Assembly: GCA_018711685.1 (NCBI GenBank)
Contig: DVHZ01000130.1
Span: forward strand, 1 to 51,934
Origin: Candidatus Excrementavichristensenella intestinipullorum
GTDB lineage: Bacteria; Bacillota; Clostridia; Christensenellales; Aristaeellaceae
DNA: 51,934 nt
Reading direction: 5' to 3'
Shown here piece by piece: positions 51,894 to 51,934 of this stretch. The notes beneath the pieces are model-generated. The model saw only the letters and a program-made list of their open reading frames with translations, was not told where the DNA came from and did no database searches. The stretch's first letter is position 1. Each line of letters opens with the position of its first letter. The translations under genes were made by a program, and so were the position numbers.

Positions 51894-51934
51894 TCCGCCT
51901 GCCCTTGCTGGGGGCGCGGTGGGGCCGGGGGGGC

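Overview
The window looks like chromosomal DNA of a GC-rich, Gram-positive anaerobe of the Clostridia (Bacillota), probably a sporulator or from a spore-forming lineage. The evidence is the conserved Bacillota gene order yicC-gmk-rpoZ-coaBC-priA-def-fmt-rsmB-rlmN-prpC-prkC-rsgA-rpe. A CD1247-type acidic protein, a YmxH-type PRC-barrel protein, a PASTA kinase, an LCP cell-wall enzyme and a CD1871A-type CXXC protein point the same way, and no outer-membrane genes are present. Species cannot be told from the sequence. Coding DNA is very GC-rich, so most long overlapping ORFs are shadows; only the first ~450 bases are AT-rich.

Layout. 1-710: a minus-strand RNA cluster (tRNA-Lys, tRNA-Glu, 5S rRNA) with consensus promoters and a terminator. 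805-4481: a four-gene cell-envelope operon (CrtO-like acyltransferase, processive GT2, PHP phosphoesterase, LCP ligase). 4502-6292: an ABC exporter. 6522-10769: pepP-efp-CD1247-ybaB-recR-trxB. 10944-25248: the large translation/cell-cycle operon, from an extended -10 promoter at 25222-25248 down to rpe. 25336-30523: ligA, a small zinc-ribbon protein, pcrA and yerC, all minus. 30516-36347: plus-strand xpaC, then a three-gene membrane thiol-redox cluster behind its own leader. 36555-41373: minus-strand envelope-stress genes (PhoP/PhoR-like pair plus an inactive-looking YkuD protein), nrdR and ymxH. 41666-46050: glycogen phosphorylase and a GH13 enzyme (alpha-glucan use), closed by a terminator. 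46075-47087: an aldo/keto reductase. 47402-51893: a large RND exporter with a coiled-coil insertion.

How the genes work together. The large operon couples nucleotide supply (gmk), transcription (rpoZ), coenzyme A synthesis (coaBC), replication restart (priA), N-formylmethionine handling (def, fmt), rRNA methylation (rsmB, rlmN), Ser/Thr phospho-signalling (prkC/prpC) and ribosome maturation (rsgA). The redox cluster 32139-36273 contains a secreted TlpA-like protein with a C-terminal SpaA-like domain, a membrane protein ending in the CD1871A CXXC signature, and a NapH-like double 4Fe-4S membrane protein fused to a second TlpA domain. I infer that it moves electrons from cytosolic iron-sulfur carriers to extracytoplasmic thiols. 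It is preceded by a perfect-consensus promoter and, ~200 bases further on, a strong intrinsic terminator that lies before the first gene. This is a candidate attenuator or small RNA and, with the cluster, is my best candidate for an under-described system.
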